The notes under the pieces are model-generated. The model had not been told where the DNA came from, made no database searches, and saw only the letters and a list, made by a program, of their open reading frames with translations. A program made the translations under genes and the position numbers. From a bacterium D16-50 (GTDB taxonomy: Bacteria; Bacillota; Clostridia; Lachnospirales; Lachnospiraceae): a stretch of DNA of 34,570 nucleotides. Shown one piece after another: positions 8,876-15,772 of this stretch. The stretch is taken from positions 1-34,570 of the forward strand of contig RAZA01000040.1 in NCBI GenBank assembly GCA_003612485.1, given 5' to 3'. The stretch's first letter is position 1, and the number at the start of each line of letters is the position of its first letter.

Positions 8876-8997
8876 TAAGCAGAGAACCTGATGATTTCCG
8901 GCCCCATTGCCATACTCATTTTGCCCATAAACCGACCTTTTACGCGCCCTATGCCAAATTCATAAGCCACCCTTCCTGCGTCAGCTTTATTCTGCAG

Positions 8998-9036
8998 AAA
9001 AAAAGCTCCGAACCGACATATCTGTCAGCCCAGAGC
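8998..9036 (-). terminator. Rho-independent terminator after the response regulator
   Basis: On the minus strand a 12-bp stem (9025-9036 with 9005-9016, including G-U pairs) closes an 8-nt loop and is followed at once by seven T residues (8998-9004). It ends the kinase/regulator transcript. Confidence 0.85.
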
Positions 9037-9072
9037 AAGTCTGTCCATTTGACGGCCCCCTTTTGCAGCGCT

Positions 9073-9765
9073 TTACACTTTGAACCGGTAGCCTACTCCC
9101 CATATGGTTTCGATATATTGAGGCTTTGCCGTGTCCGGCTCTATCTTCTCCCGAATCTTCTTGATGTGTACTGTGACGGTGGCAATGTCCCCGATGGAAT
9201 CCATGTCCCAGATTTCCCGGAACAGCTCCTCCTTGGTGAACACATGATTGGGATTCTCCGCAAGGAAGGTCAGCAGGTCAAATTCCTTGGTGGTGAACAC
9301 TCGCTCCTCCCCGTTCACATACACCCGGCGGGCAGTCTTGTCGATGCGGATGCCCCGGATCTCCACAATATCGTTCTGGGGCTTCTGATTGGTGCCCACC
9401 AGACGCTCATATCTGGCCATGTGGGCCTTGACTCTCGCCACAAGCTCGCTGGGGCTGAAGGGTTTCGTCATATAATCGTCCGCACCAAGGCCAAGGCCCC
9501 GGATCTTGTCGATGTCATCCTTCTTTGCCGAGACCATCAGAATAGGGATGTTCTTTTCCTCCCTGATCTTCCTACAGACCTCAAATCCGTCAATTCCGGG
9601 CAGCATCAGATCCAGAATCACCAGATTGTACTCTCCCTCCAATGCCATGGACAGCCCCCCGTCCCCGGAATTACAGATATCCACCTGAAAGTCACTCAGC
9701 TCCAGATAGTCCTTCTCCAGATCCGCAATTGCAACCTCGTCCTCGATAATCAATATTTTGCTCAC
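9073..9765 (-). CDS. OmpR/PhoB-family response regulator, VanR-like
   Basis: A receiver domain followed by a winged-helix DNA-binding domain. The receiver shows the acidic pair in IIEDE, the phosphoacceptor Asp at about residue 52 (VILDLMLPG) and the conserved Lys in MTKPFSP. The C-terminal domain has TTKEFDLLTFL and the closing VTVHIKKIREKIE...VGYRF pattern of the Trans_reg_C family. The start is uncertain: GTG at 9765 puts VSKILIIEDE in register with relatives, while an ATG at 9789 is also in frame with a weak Shine-Dalgarno. It follows its kinase on the same strand after a 250-bp gap containing a repeat array. Because the pair lies next to VanG/VanT-like genes it may control them; that is inference. 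Confidence 0.9.
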   Translation of the reverse strand: MSKILIIEDEVAIADLEKDYLELSDFQVDICNSGDGGLSMALEGEYNLVILDLMLPGIDGFEVCRKIREEKNIPILMVSAKKDDIDKIRGLGLGADDYMTKPFSPSELVARVKAHMARYERLVGTNQKPQNDIVEIRGIRIDKTARRVYVNGEERVFTTKEFDLLTFLAENPNHVFTKEELFREIWDMDSIGDIATVTVHIKKIREKIEPDTAKPQYIETIWGVGYRFKV

Positions 9766-9865
9766 ACCTACAGCCCTGCCTTTCTTCATCTCTATCTTCA
9801 GCCTTTCATTCGGCTTGTCTTTCCCATTTCAGGCCCTTTTGCCTTACGGGCTCTTCCGCCCGCCG

Positions 9866-10030
9866 CCTGCCTCACCATATATGAGCGCTTTTTTTGCGTT
9901 TGTTCCTGCGTCTGGAACTCCATCTACCGGCCTGCCCTACCACATATGGGCTCTTTTTTGCGTTTGTTCCTGCGGCCGAAAACTCCATCTGCCGGCCTGC
10001 CCTACCGCATATGGGTGCCCTTTCGGCGCC
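9866..10030. repeat. 65-bp tandem repeat between kinase and regulator, 2.5 copies
   Basis: Units at 9866-9930 and 9931-9995 share most positions, including TTTTTTGCGTTTGTTCCTGC and AACTCCATCT; a 35-bp partial third unit spans 9996-10030. The array fills most of the 250-bp gap inside the two-component operon. Each unit carries CATATG or CATATATG. No strong hairpin is evident, unlike the two palindromic arrays elsewhere in the window. Confidence 0.85.
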
Positions 10031-10040
10031 TTGACTCAAG

Positions 10041-11522
10041 CTATGGCTCGTCCTGCAGCTCGATATACTTCCTCAGCACGAAGTGCATACAAGTCCCTTC
10101 ATCCTCCCTGCTGGTGGCCCAGATATAACCGCCGTGATCCTCCACGATCTTTTTCACGATGGAAAGGCCGATGCCGCTGCCTCCCTGCGCAGAGTTCCGG
10201 GAGGCGTCCGTGCGGTAGAACCGCTCGAATATCTTGGGCAGATCCTTCTGGGCGATGCCCTTGCCGTTATCCTCGATCTCAATCCTTATAGAATCCGTCT
10301 CGTCCAGAATCCGAATGTCGATGACTCCGTGAACTTTGTCGATATATTTTATACTGTTGCTGATAATATTATTTATGACCTTCTTCATCTGCTCCGGATC
10401 CGCAATGACAATTGTGTCAGGTTTCACCAGATTGGAATAGTTCAGCTCCACATTCCTCTGCTCCAGATCCAGCCCTACCTCCTCCACACAGTCTCCGAAA
10501 TAATCCGCCACGTTGATGCGGTGGAAGTTATAGGGAATCCGATTGTTGTCTATGCCGGAATAATAGGTCAGCTCGTTGATAAGCCTTTCCATGTCGTTGG
10601 CCTTGTTGTAGATGGTCTTGATGTATTTGTCCATCTTCTCCGGCGTCACTGCCACCCCGTCCATGATGCCCTCCACATACCCCTTGATGGCTGTGATAGG
10701 TGTCTTCAAATCATGAGAGATATTGCTCACCAGCTCCCGGTTCTGCTTCTCGCTCTCCTTGTTCTCCTCAGTGGTCTCCTTCAGCCGCAGCCGCATGTCC
10801 TCATAGTTCCTATACAGATCCCCGATCTCTCCCTTAGCGTCGGTCTGCAGGGAGTAGTCCAGATTCCCCTCCTTGATCTTGCGCATAGCCACGTTCAGCT
10901 CGTTCACGGGGACGAACACGCCCCTGCGGATCCACCATGTAAGCATCAGACTGGTGAATACCAGAATGAGAAAGATCGCCACAAGCATATCCACCAGCAG
11001 ATGTCTGGAGATCAGGGAATTCACCTTGGTCACCACAAAAGCGCTTCCCTGACTGCCGTCAGGAAAAAAGAAGTCCAGCTGCTTCACGAACTTATCCAGC
11101 TCGTCATAGTAAATTCCGGACCCTACGGTGGACGCTCCCTCTCCGAAGGGCGGCAGCCGGTGGAAGATGGCCTCCGCGGCCTCCTGATTGCCCGCATAAA
11201 AAAGCTCCTGATCCTTCCTGACAATAATATAGGTAGTCTTGCGGACGATCTGGGAATTCACCATGTCCAGATACTCCTTGTCAGCCAGCCTGAAAGGATC
11301 TGTCTCCAGCTGCTCCTGCAGACGGAAGTAGACCCCGTCGGTGGCGCCGACCACCTCCTGCATATTCTCCGTCATGGCCCCATAGTCAAGCCGGTCCACG
11401 GGAAAGCCCTTCTGCACATTCATCAGATACAGCCCGATTCCGCAGAATGCCAGCGCCGTCAGCGCCAGCGGCAGAAGTATGATTGTTATGAAGGTTACCC
11501 GCAGCCTTGTCCGAAACGTCAT
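10041..11522 (-). CDS. Membrane sensor histidine kinase, VanS-like
   Basis: A 493-residue HAMP-type kinase. N-terminal helix (residues about 9-33), extracytoplasmic sensor of about 145 residues, second helix (about 177-197), HAMP linker, then HisKA with the phosphoacceptor H270 in NISHDLKTPITAIKGYVEGI. The ATPase domain shows the N box (NNIISNSIKYI), G1 (DNGKGI), F box (FERFYR) and G2 (GSGIGLSIVKKI). The ATG at 11522 follows AGGAG at 7 nt and a promoter at 11561-11589. It transcribes away from the lipoprotein and the VanG/VanT-like genes, from a shared intergenic region that holds a 71-bp repeat array. A cell-wall or antibiotic signal is plausible by context but not demonstrated; the sensor domain itself is not recognisable. 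Confidence 0.92.
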   Translation of the reverse strand: MTFRTRLRVTFITIILLPLALTALAFCGIGLYLMNVQKGFPVDRLDYGAMTENMQEVVGATDGVYFRLQEQLETDPFRLADKEYLDMVNSQIVRKTTYIIVRKDQELFYAGNQEAAEAIFHRLPPFGEGASTVGSGIYYDELDKFVKQLDFFFPDGSQGSAFVVTKVNSLISRHLLVDMLVAIFLILVFTSLMLTWWIRRGVFVPVNELNVAMRKIKEGNLDYSLQTDAKGEIGDLYRNYEDMRLRLKETTEENKESEKQNRELVSNISHDLKTPITAIKGYVEGIMDGVAVTPEKMDKYIKTIYNKANDMERLINELTYYSGIDNNRIPYNFHRINVADYFGDCVEEVGLDLEQRNVELNYSNLVKPDTIVIADPEQMKKVINNIISNSIKYIDKVHGVIDIRILDETDSIRIEIEDNGKGIAQKDLPKIFERFYRTDASRNSAQGGSGIGLSIVKKIVEDHGGYIWATSREDEGTCMHFVLRKYIELQDEP

Positions 11523-11560
11523 GCATATGCTCCTATGAAATGAAAGGTTTACAGTATTCT

Positions 11561-11589
11561 ATAATCTGCATTATGGTTTTTTGTATCAA
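11561..11589 (-). promoter_or_regulatory. Promoter for the sensor kinase
   Basis: On the minus strand, TTGATA (11584-11589) and GATTAT (11561-11566) have a 17-bp spacer. The -35 element lies in the degenerate edge copy of the repeat array. Confidence 0.5.
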
Positions 11590-11955
11590 TATTGCGCCGC
11601 AATTCCGGCTTTGGCCCCAATGAACCCAAAAATCGAAACAGCGCCCTTCTGTTTCGATATTATACCACAATTTCGTGCGCTCTGGCACACATGGAATCAG
11701 AAGTCGAAACAGCGCCCTTCTGTTTCGATATTATACCACAATTTCGTGCGCCTTGGCGCACATGGAATCAGAAGTCGAAACAGCGCCCTTCTGTTTCGAT
11801 ATTATACCACAATTTCGTGCGCCTTGGCGCACATGGAATCAGAAGTCGAAACAGCGCCCTTCTGTTTCGATATTATACCACAATTTCGTGCGCCTTGGCG
11901 CACATGGAATCAGAAGTCGAAACAGCGCCCTTCTGTTTTGATATTATACCATACT
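11582..11955. repeat. 71-bp tandem palindromic repeat array, about 5 copies
   Basis: Full units at 11633-11703, 11704-11774, 11775-11845 and 11846-11916, a partial fifth at 11917-11955 and a degenerate edge copy at 11582-11632. Units 2-4 are identical. Each unit has two perfect hairpins. The first has 9-nt arms TCGAAACAG and CTGTTTCGA around the 7-nt loop CGCCCTT. The second is GTGCGCCTTGGCGCAC, 6 bp closing a CTTG loop. In the fifth copy one C-to-T change turns a G-C pair into G-T. Each full unit also contains, on the minus strand, an extended -10-like element, TGGTATAAT. It is not CRISPR, since there are no variable spacers, and 71 bp is not a multiple of three, so it is not coding. Confidence 0.95.
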
Positions 11956-11990
11956 CCGGACACGAATTTGTAAAATAAGAAAAATAATCC

Positions 11991-12018
11991 CCTTAAAAAA
12001 ATCTTAAATTTTTTAAGG
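11991..12018. promoter_or_regulatory. AT-rich inverted repeat before the lipoprotein promoter
   Basis: Perfect 10-nt arms CCTTAAAAAA and TTTTTTAAGG flank 8 nt. It ends 10 bp before the -35 box of the lipoprotein promoter, a position that would suit a regulator site. It could also act as a weak terminator for plus-strand transcripts leaving the array. Confidence 0.5.
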
Positions 12019-12028
12019 ACAAACTCTC

Positions 12029-12057
12029 TTGACTTCCTTTTAACTCTCAGCTATGCT
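12029..12057 (+). promoter_or_regulatory. Promoter for the first lipoprotein gene
   Basis: TTGACT (12029-12034) and TATGCT (12052-12057) with a 17-bp spacer. Transcription would begin around 12064, about 85 nt before the ATG at 12150. Confidence 0.6.
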
Positions 12058-12149
12058 GAAAATGCATTATATTGTATAGTCTTTCGGTGGGATTACTGTC
12101 ATCATACACCGTCCCCATTGAAAGCCCCCATAAAAACGGAGGATTCGTT

Positions 12150-14462
12150 ATGCTTTCTGTCAAAAAGAATTCACCTATGAAAATACTTCATGATCTGGCA
12201 CTGTCCTCGGTTCTGGCACTTTTTTTGTGCCTTGCAGCAAGCTGCGGAAAAGCCGAAGAGGAAATACCCCAACCCAATTCTAAAAACCATATTTATGTAG
12301 CCGAAATCCTAAAGAGGGACACCGGCAGCATTCCGAATAATTTTTCCGTCACGGAAGATCACTTGTATTTCCTGCGATATGAAAATGATTCAAAAACCAT
12401 TTACCGCACCCCCCTATCCGGCATCAATACGGAAAACGCTTTTTCCGAGAGCGAGGCGATACTAACCCTCCCGGACATTTTGGCAAATCTGCCGGAAAAC
12501 GCGCCCGCCTATCACTCCGCCGACATATTGGACTATACAACGGACTCGGAGCAGAATCTATATTGTCTGGCCGCTCTTTACAAAGGCAGCATCAATCTCA
12601 CGCTCACATCCGGTATATTATATAAACAGTCCCCGGAGGGCCGCCTCCTATACTGCACAGTCCTTCCAAATCTGGAAGCCCCTTCAAAGAATGCCAATCT
12701 GATGGCGGCGGATTCCGACGGAAGAGTGTTTGTCCTGCTGGGCAGCTCCATTCTGATGACGGACGAAAAAGGAGAGGCCGGCAGAAACATTGCATTAGAC
12801 AGCGAACTCAAGCCGGATATTTCAGATAATTTTATGGCGAACGGATTGATGGCGGACGGTGAAGGCCACATCTATTATACCGTAGAAAACCATTTCAACT
12901 TCACCCGGAACACGTATATAATGGACGAAGCAAACAATTTCCAGCCTGCAAAAGTCCCCGTATTGTCCGGACGCTTAAGCATCGGCCTTCACGAATCCTC
13001 CCACAGTCTATTGGTCCGGTTGGATGACGATAGGCTGTATCGGTATGATCAAAAAATCGATTCCCTGCAGGAAATATTATCATGGGGAGACAGCAATCTG
13101 ATCGGAAACGATGTACGAACCGTAACACAGCTGACAGAAGATTCCTTTCTGGCGTTTTCCCAGCTCTCGGGTCAGGAAGAATTGCTGCTGTTGACAAAAA
13201 CCGACTTGTCCCAGCTCCCCCAAAAGGAGCAGATAGTCATCGCTTGTTTTTTTCCCGACAATGAATTAAGACAATACGCATCTGACTTTAACCGCGCCAG
13301 CACACAGTACCATGTTTCCATTGAGACCTATGGCGCCGATGAATATGATGAAGAAAATACTGCCGCCTATGCTCTCCTCAATGCCGCTCTGGCATCAAAA
13401 AACGGCCCTGATATACTGGATTTGCCTTCTCTGGGCTTTGGACAGTACGCCTACGACAATATATTGGAGGACCTGTATTCCTACATGGGGGACGACGCCC
13501 TGATCAATAAGGCAAGCTACTCTGACAATCTTCTGGAGGGCTATACGATAAATGGAAAACTGATCTGCATCCCCAAAAGATTTTATTTTCGCCCCTTATG
13601 CTCCATAGGCTCCCGAACGGCATCCGTGCAGAATTGGACATTGCCTGAAATCATAGCGCTGACGGAGCGTTATCCTGACGCTCCCCTATTTGATCCGCCC
13701 ATATATGACGGCGAATCTATATTGGAGCTCCTCTGCACCCCTTACTATCTGGAGCATTTCGTGGACTGGGAAGCAAAAAAAGCTAACTTTGACAGCGATG
13801 AATTCCGTAATATGCTGATCTGGATCAAGGCTCAGGCAGAAAAGCCCGTCTCCGAAAACGAAACGGGGCTGGTGACAATCCATCATCAGCTATACGACTT
13901 CATCAATTATCTGTCCATTGAATGGTCTTATGACGAAGAAGTGGTTCTGCAGGGCCAGCCTTCGGCAGACGGCGAGGGCTGCTTTTCCGCCACAGCCTGC
14001 AATGCTTTGGGCATCCTATCCAATTCCCGGCACAAAGAGGGAGCATGGGAATTTCTGCGGTACTTCCTGTCAGGAGATAACTACGAATCAGGCTTCCCTT
14101 CCCGTATGGATCAGTTGGATGCTCTGGCCGAGGAAGCCATAACCCCCATGTATATTCTGGACGAAAACGGAAATCGTATCAAAGATTCCGACGGAAACGA
14201 CTGGTTACACCCCAAGGGAAGTATCTATATCAACGGCGAACCCTTGGAGTTCTTTGCTCTGGAGCAGTCACAGGCCGACGCCGTTATGGCTGCCATAGCA
14301 AAAATCGACTTTTCGCCCCGAACCGCCACGGAAAACGCCATCATTAAAATCGTGGAGCAGGACGCAAGAGATTTCTTTCAGGGCAGGAAAACCCCGGAGC
14401 AGGTTTCCGCCGTCATCCAGAGCCGAGTTCAGACGCTGCTGCAGGAAAGCGGATCGAATTAA
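12150..14462 (+). CDS. Lipoprotein: propeller-like domain plus solute-binding domain (paralog 1)
   Basis: About 770 residues. The ATG at 12150 is chosen over 12072 because GGAGG lies 7 nt upstream and the signal peptide starts there. A hydrophobic segment ends in the lipobox CLAASC, so residue C32 would be lipidated. Residues about 45-360 are rich in short beta-strand repeats of the type DHLYFLRYENDSK, GRVFVLLGSSILMTDEKGE and GHIYYTVENHF, suggestive of a beta-propeller. Residues about 365-770 resemble extracellular solute-binding proteins of ABC sugar importers (DFNRASTQYHVSIETYGA, ASKNGPDILDLPSL, NSRHKEGAWEFLRYFL). No permease or ATPase gene is nearby, so a sensor or scavenging role is as likely as transport. 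It is clearly paralogous to 30183-32390. The function is inferred. Confidence 0.82.
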   Translation: MLSVKKNSPMKILHDLALSSVLALFLCLAASCGKAEEEIPQPNSKNHIYVAEILKRDTGSIPNNFSVTEDHLYFLRYENDSKTIYRTPLSGINTENAFSESEAILTLPDILANLPENAPAYHSADILDYTTDSEQNLYCLAALYKGSINLTLTSGILYKQSPEGRLLYCTVLPNLEAPSKNANLMAADSDGRVFVLLGSSILMTDEKGEAGRNIALDSELKPDISDNFMANGLMADGEGHIYYTVENHFNFTRNTYIMDEANNFQPAKVPVLSGRLSIGLHESSHSLLVRLDDDRLYRYDQKIDSLQEILSWGDSNLIGNDVRTVTQLTEDSFLAFSQLSGQEELLLLTKTDLSQLPQKEQIVIACFFPDNELRQYASDFNRASTQYHVSIETYGADEYDEENTAAYALLNAALASKNGPDILDLPSLGFGQYAYDNILEDLYSYMGDDALINKASYSDNLLEGYTINGKLICIPKRFYFRPLCSIGSRTASVQNWTLPEIIALTERYPDAPLFDPPIYDGESILELLCTPYYLEHFVDWEAKKANFDSDEFRNMLIWIKAQAEKPVSENETGLVTIHHQLYDFINYLSIEWSYDEEVVLQGQPSADGEGCFSATACNALGILSNSRHKEGAWEFLRYFLSGDNYESGFPSRMDQLDALAEEAITPMYILDENGNRIKDSDGNDWLHPKGSIYINGEPLEFFALEQSQADAVMAAIAKIDFSPRTATENAIIKIVEQDARDFFQGRKTPEQVSAVIQSRVQTLLQESGSN

Positions 14463-14523
14463 TTTAGATTGAAATAGTTTTTACCATTTCTATTTACTTT
14501 TCCATTTTTTAGTTGTAGGATAG

Positions 14524-14552
14524 TAGGGCAAGGGCAGAAATCCCCTGCCCTA
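14524..14552 (+). terminator. Stem-loop after the lipoprotein gene, possible weak terminator
   Basis: Arms TAGGGCA and TGCCCTA continue inward, after one mismatch, with GGG/CCC around a short loop. Only TTT follows, so termination may be partial. It separates the lipoprotein gene from the VanG-like gene. Confidence 0.5.
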
Positions 14553-14662
14553 TTTGCATCACCTGCTCTCTTAGCCAAGGAAATGCTTGGCAATTTACAT
14601 GACGGACACCTACAAAAGCACTTAGAATATAGAATGTAAAAAAGAAAGGAATCAAATCAATC

Positions 14663-15712
14663 ATGGAAAAATTAAATGTTGCGGTTTTCTTCGGCGGCTG
14701 CTCCCCCGAATACAGTGTCTCTCTCTCTTCCGCCTCCGGCGTCATCCTGAATCTGGATCCGGAGAAATACAATGTGCTGCCCGTGGGCATTACCCAGCAG
14801 GGTACATGGTATTATTATACCGGCTCCGTGGAAAAAATGCTGGACGATACCTGGCATTCTTCGGGAGACTGCACTCCCGCCGTGCTTTCTCCCAATAGAG
14901 GGGAGAACAGCCTGCTTCTGCTGGAGCGTCAGGGTATCAGCCGTCTGCACATAGACGTTGCCTTCCCCGTTCTCCACGGCCAAAACGGCGAGGACGGCAC
15001 CCTGCAGGGGCTTCTGGAGCTGGCAGGCATACCCGTGGCAGGCTGCGGCACCTTGGCCTCCGCTTTGAGCATGGACAAGGACCGTGCCCACAAGCTGGTA
15101 GGATTAGAAGGGATCTTGGTTCCCCATTCCCTGATACTGGAGCGCGGCACGCCTCTTGACCGGGCGGACGCCTTTGCAGACGAAATCGGCTATCCTCTTT
15201 TTGTAAAGCCGGTTAAGGCAGGCTCCTCCTACGGCGTCACCAAGGTGACTCAGGCCTCCCAGCTCTCCGATGCCATTGCGCTGGCCTTCAAATATGACAC
15301 GCAGGTCATTTTGGAAGAAAACATCGAAGGCTTCGAGGTGGGCTGCGCAGTGCTGGGCAATCAGGAGCTGACAGTGGGCGAGGTGGATGAAATCGAGCTT
15401 TCCAGCGGCTTCTTCGATTTCACGGAGAAGTACACGTTAAAGACCTCTGCCATCCATGTGCCCGCCAGAATCGCCCCCGAAAAGGCGGCGGAAATCAAGG
15501 AGACCGCAAAGCGCATCTATTTGGCGCTGGGCTGCAGGGGGTTTGCCCGGGTGGATATGTTCCTCACTCCCGAAGGCAAAATTGTATTTAATGAGGCCAA
15601 CACCATACCCGGCTTCACCTCCCACAGCCGTTACCCCGGCATGATGAAGGCAGCTGGATATTCCTTCGGAGAGATCCTCACAAGAATCATTGAGCTTGCA
15701 TTTGAAGAATAA
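14663..15712 (+). CDS. VanG-like D-alanine--D-serine ligase
   Basis: An ATP-grasp ligase of 349 residues joining D-Ala to a second D-residue for peptidoglycan precursors. Family marks are FFGGCSPEYSVSLSSASG at the start, FPVLHGQNGEDGTLQGLLEL, FVKPVKAGSSYGVTKV and the end FNEANTIPGFTSHSRYPGMM. The omega-loop reads FFDFTEKYTLKTSAI (E255, K256, Y257), matching the VanG type remembered from enterococci; ligases that use D-lactate differ here. D-Ser use is therefore likely but inferred, and is supported by the VanT-like racemase 60 bp downstream. The Shine-Dalgarno (AAAGGA) is 12 nt from the ATG, rather far. A housekeeping D-Ala-D-Ala ligase is the alternative. Many gut Clostridia carry such genes without a proven resistance phenotype. 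Confidence 0.87.
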   Translation: MEKLNVAVFFGGCSPEYSVSLSSASGVILNLDPEKYNVLPVGITQQGTWYYYTGSVEKMLDDTWHSSGDCTPAVLSPNRGENSLLLLERQGISRLHIDVAFPVLHGQNGEDGTLQGLLELAGIPVAGCGTLASALSMDKDRAHKLVGLEGILVPHSLILERGTPLDRADAFADEIGYPLFVKPVKAGSSYGVTKVTQASQLSDAIALAFKYDTQVILEENIEGFEVGCAVLGNQELTVGEVDEIELSSGFFDFTEKYTLKTSAIHVPARIAPEKAAEIKETAKRIYLALGCRGFARVDMFLTPEGKIVFNEANTIPGFTSHSRYPGMMKAAGYSFGEILTRIIELAFEE

Positions 15713-15772
15713 GCCTGATGCTTATGCTTTCACCGCCGTCAAAAATCAGGAACCGAAATCGGAGCGAAACAG

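Larger units (their letters stand above)
8701..9072. other. Intergenic region: regulator terminator and rsmF promoter
   Basis: This gap of about 370 bp holds the regulator's terminator (8998-9036) and the rsmF promoter (8847-8875), both on the minus strand. The remaining sequence, including about 140 nt of rsmF leader, shows no gene or known riboswitch. A long plus-strand open frame crosses it but is antisense to the regulator. Confidence 0.6.
11523..12149. other. Divergent regulatory region with array and two promoters
   Basis: A non-coding region between the kinase (minus) and the lipoprotein (plus). From left to right it holds the kinase promoter (11561-11589), a palindromic array (11582-11955), an AT-rich inverted repeat (11991-12018) and the lipoprotein promoter (12029-12057). 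Three overlapping open frames run through the array only because the 71-bp unit shifts frame at every copy. Confidence 0.85.

Noticed and set aside
8818..10128. A 436-codon plus-strand open frame
   Set aside because: It is antisense to the response regulator, whose domains are unmistakable; it has no Shine-Dalgarno and its translation resembles no protein family.
10083..11543. A 486-codon plus-strand open frame
   Set aside because: It mirrors the sensor kinase gene; the long frame arises from codon bias on the coding strand.
11582..11955. A CRISPR array
   Set aside because: The units are contiguous and nearly identical, with no variable spacers, and no cas genes are in the window. The same holds for the arrays at 1452, 9866 and 32436.
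11581..11978. Three overlapping plus-strand open frames of about 90-130 codons
   Set aside because: They are generated by the 71-bp array, whose unit shifts frame at every copy; all three frames read the same peptide in turn and none has a ribosome-binding site.
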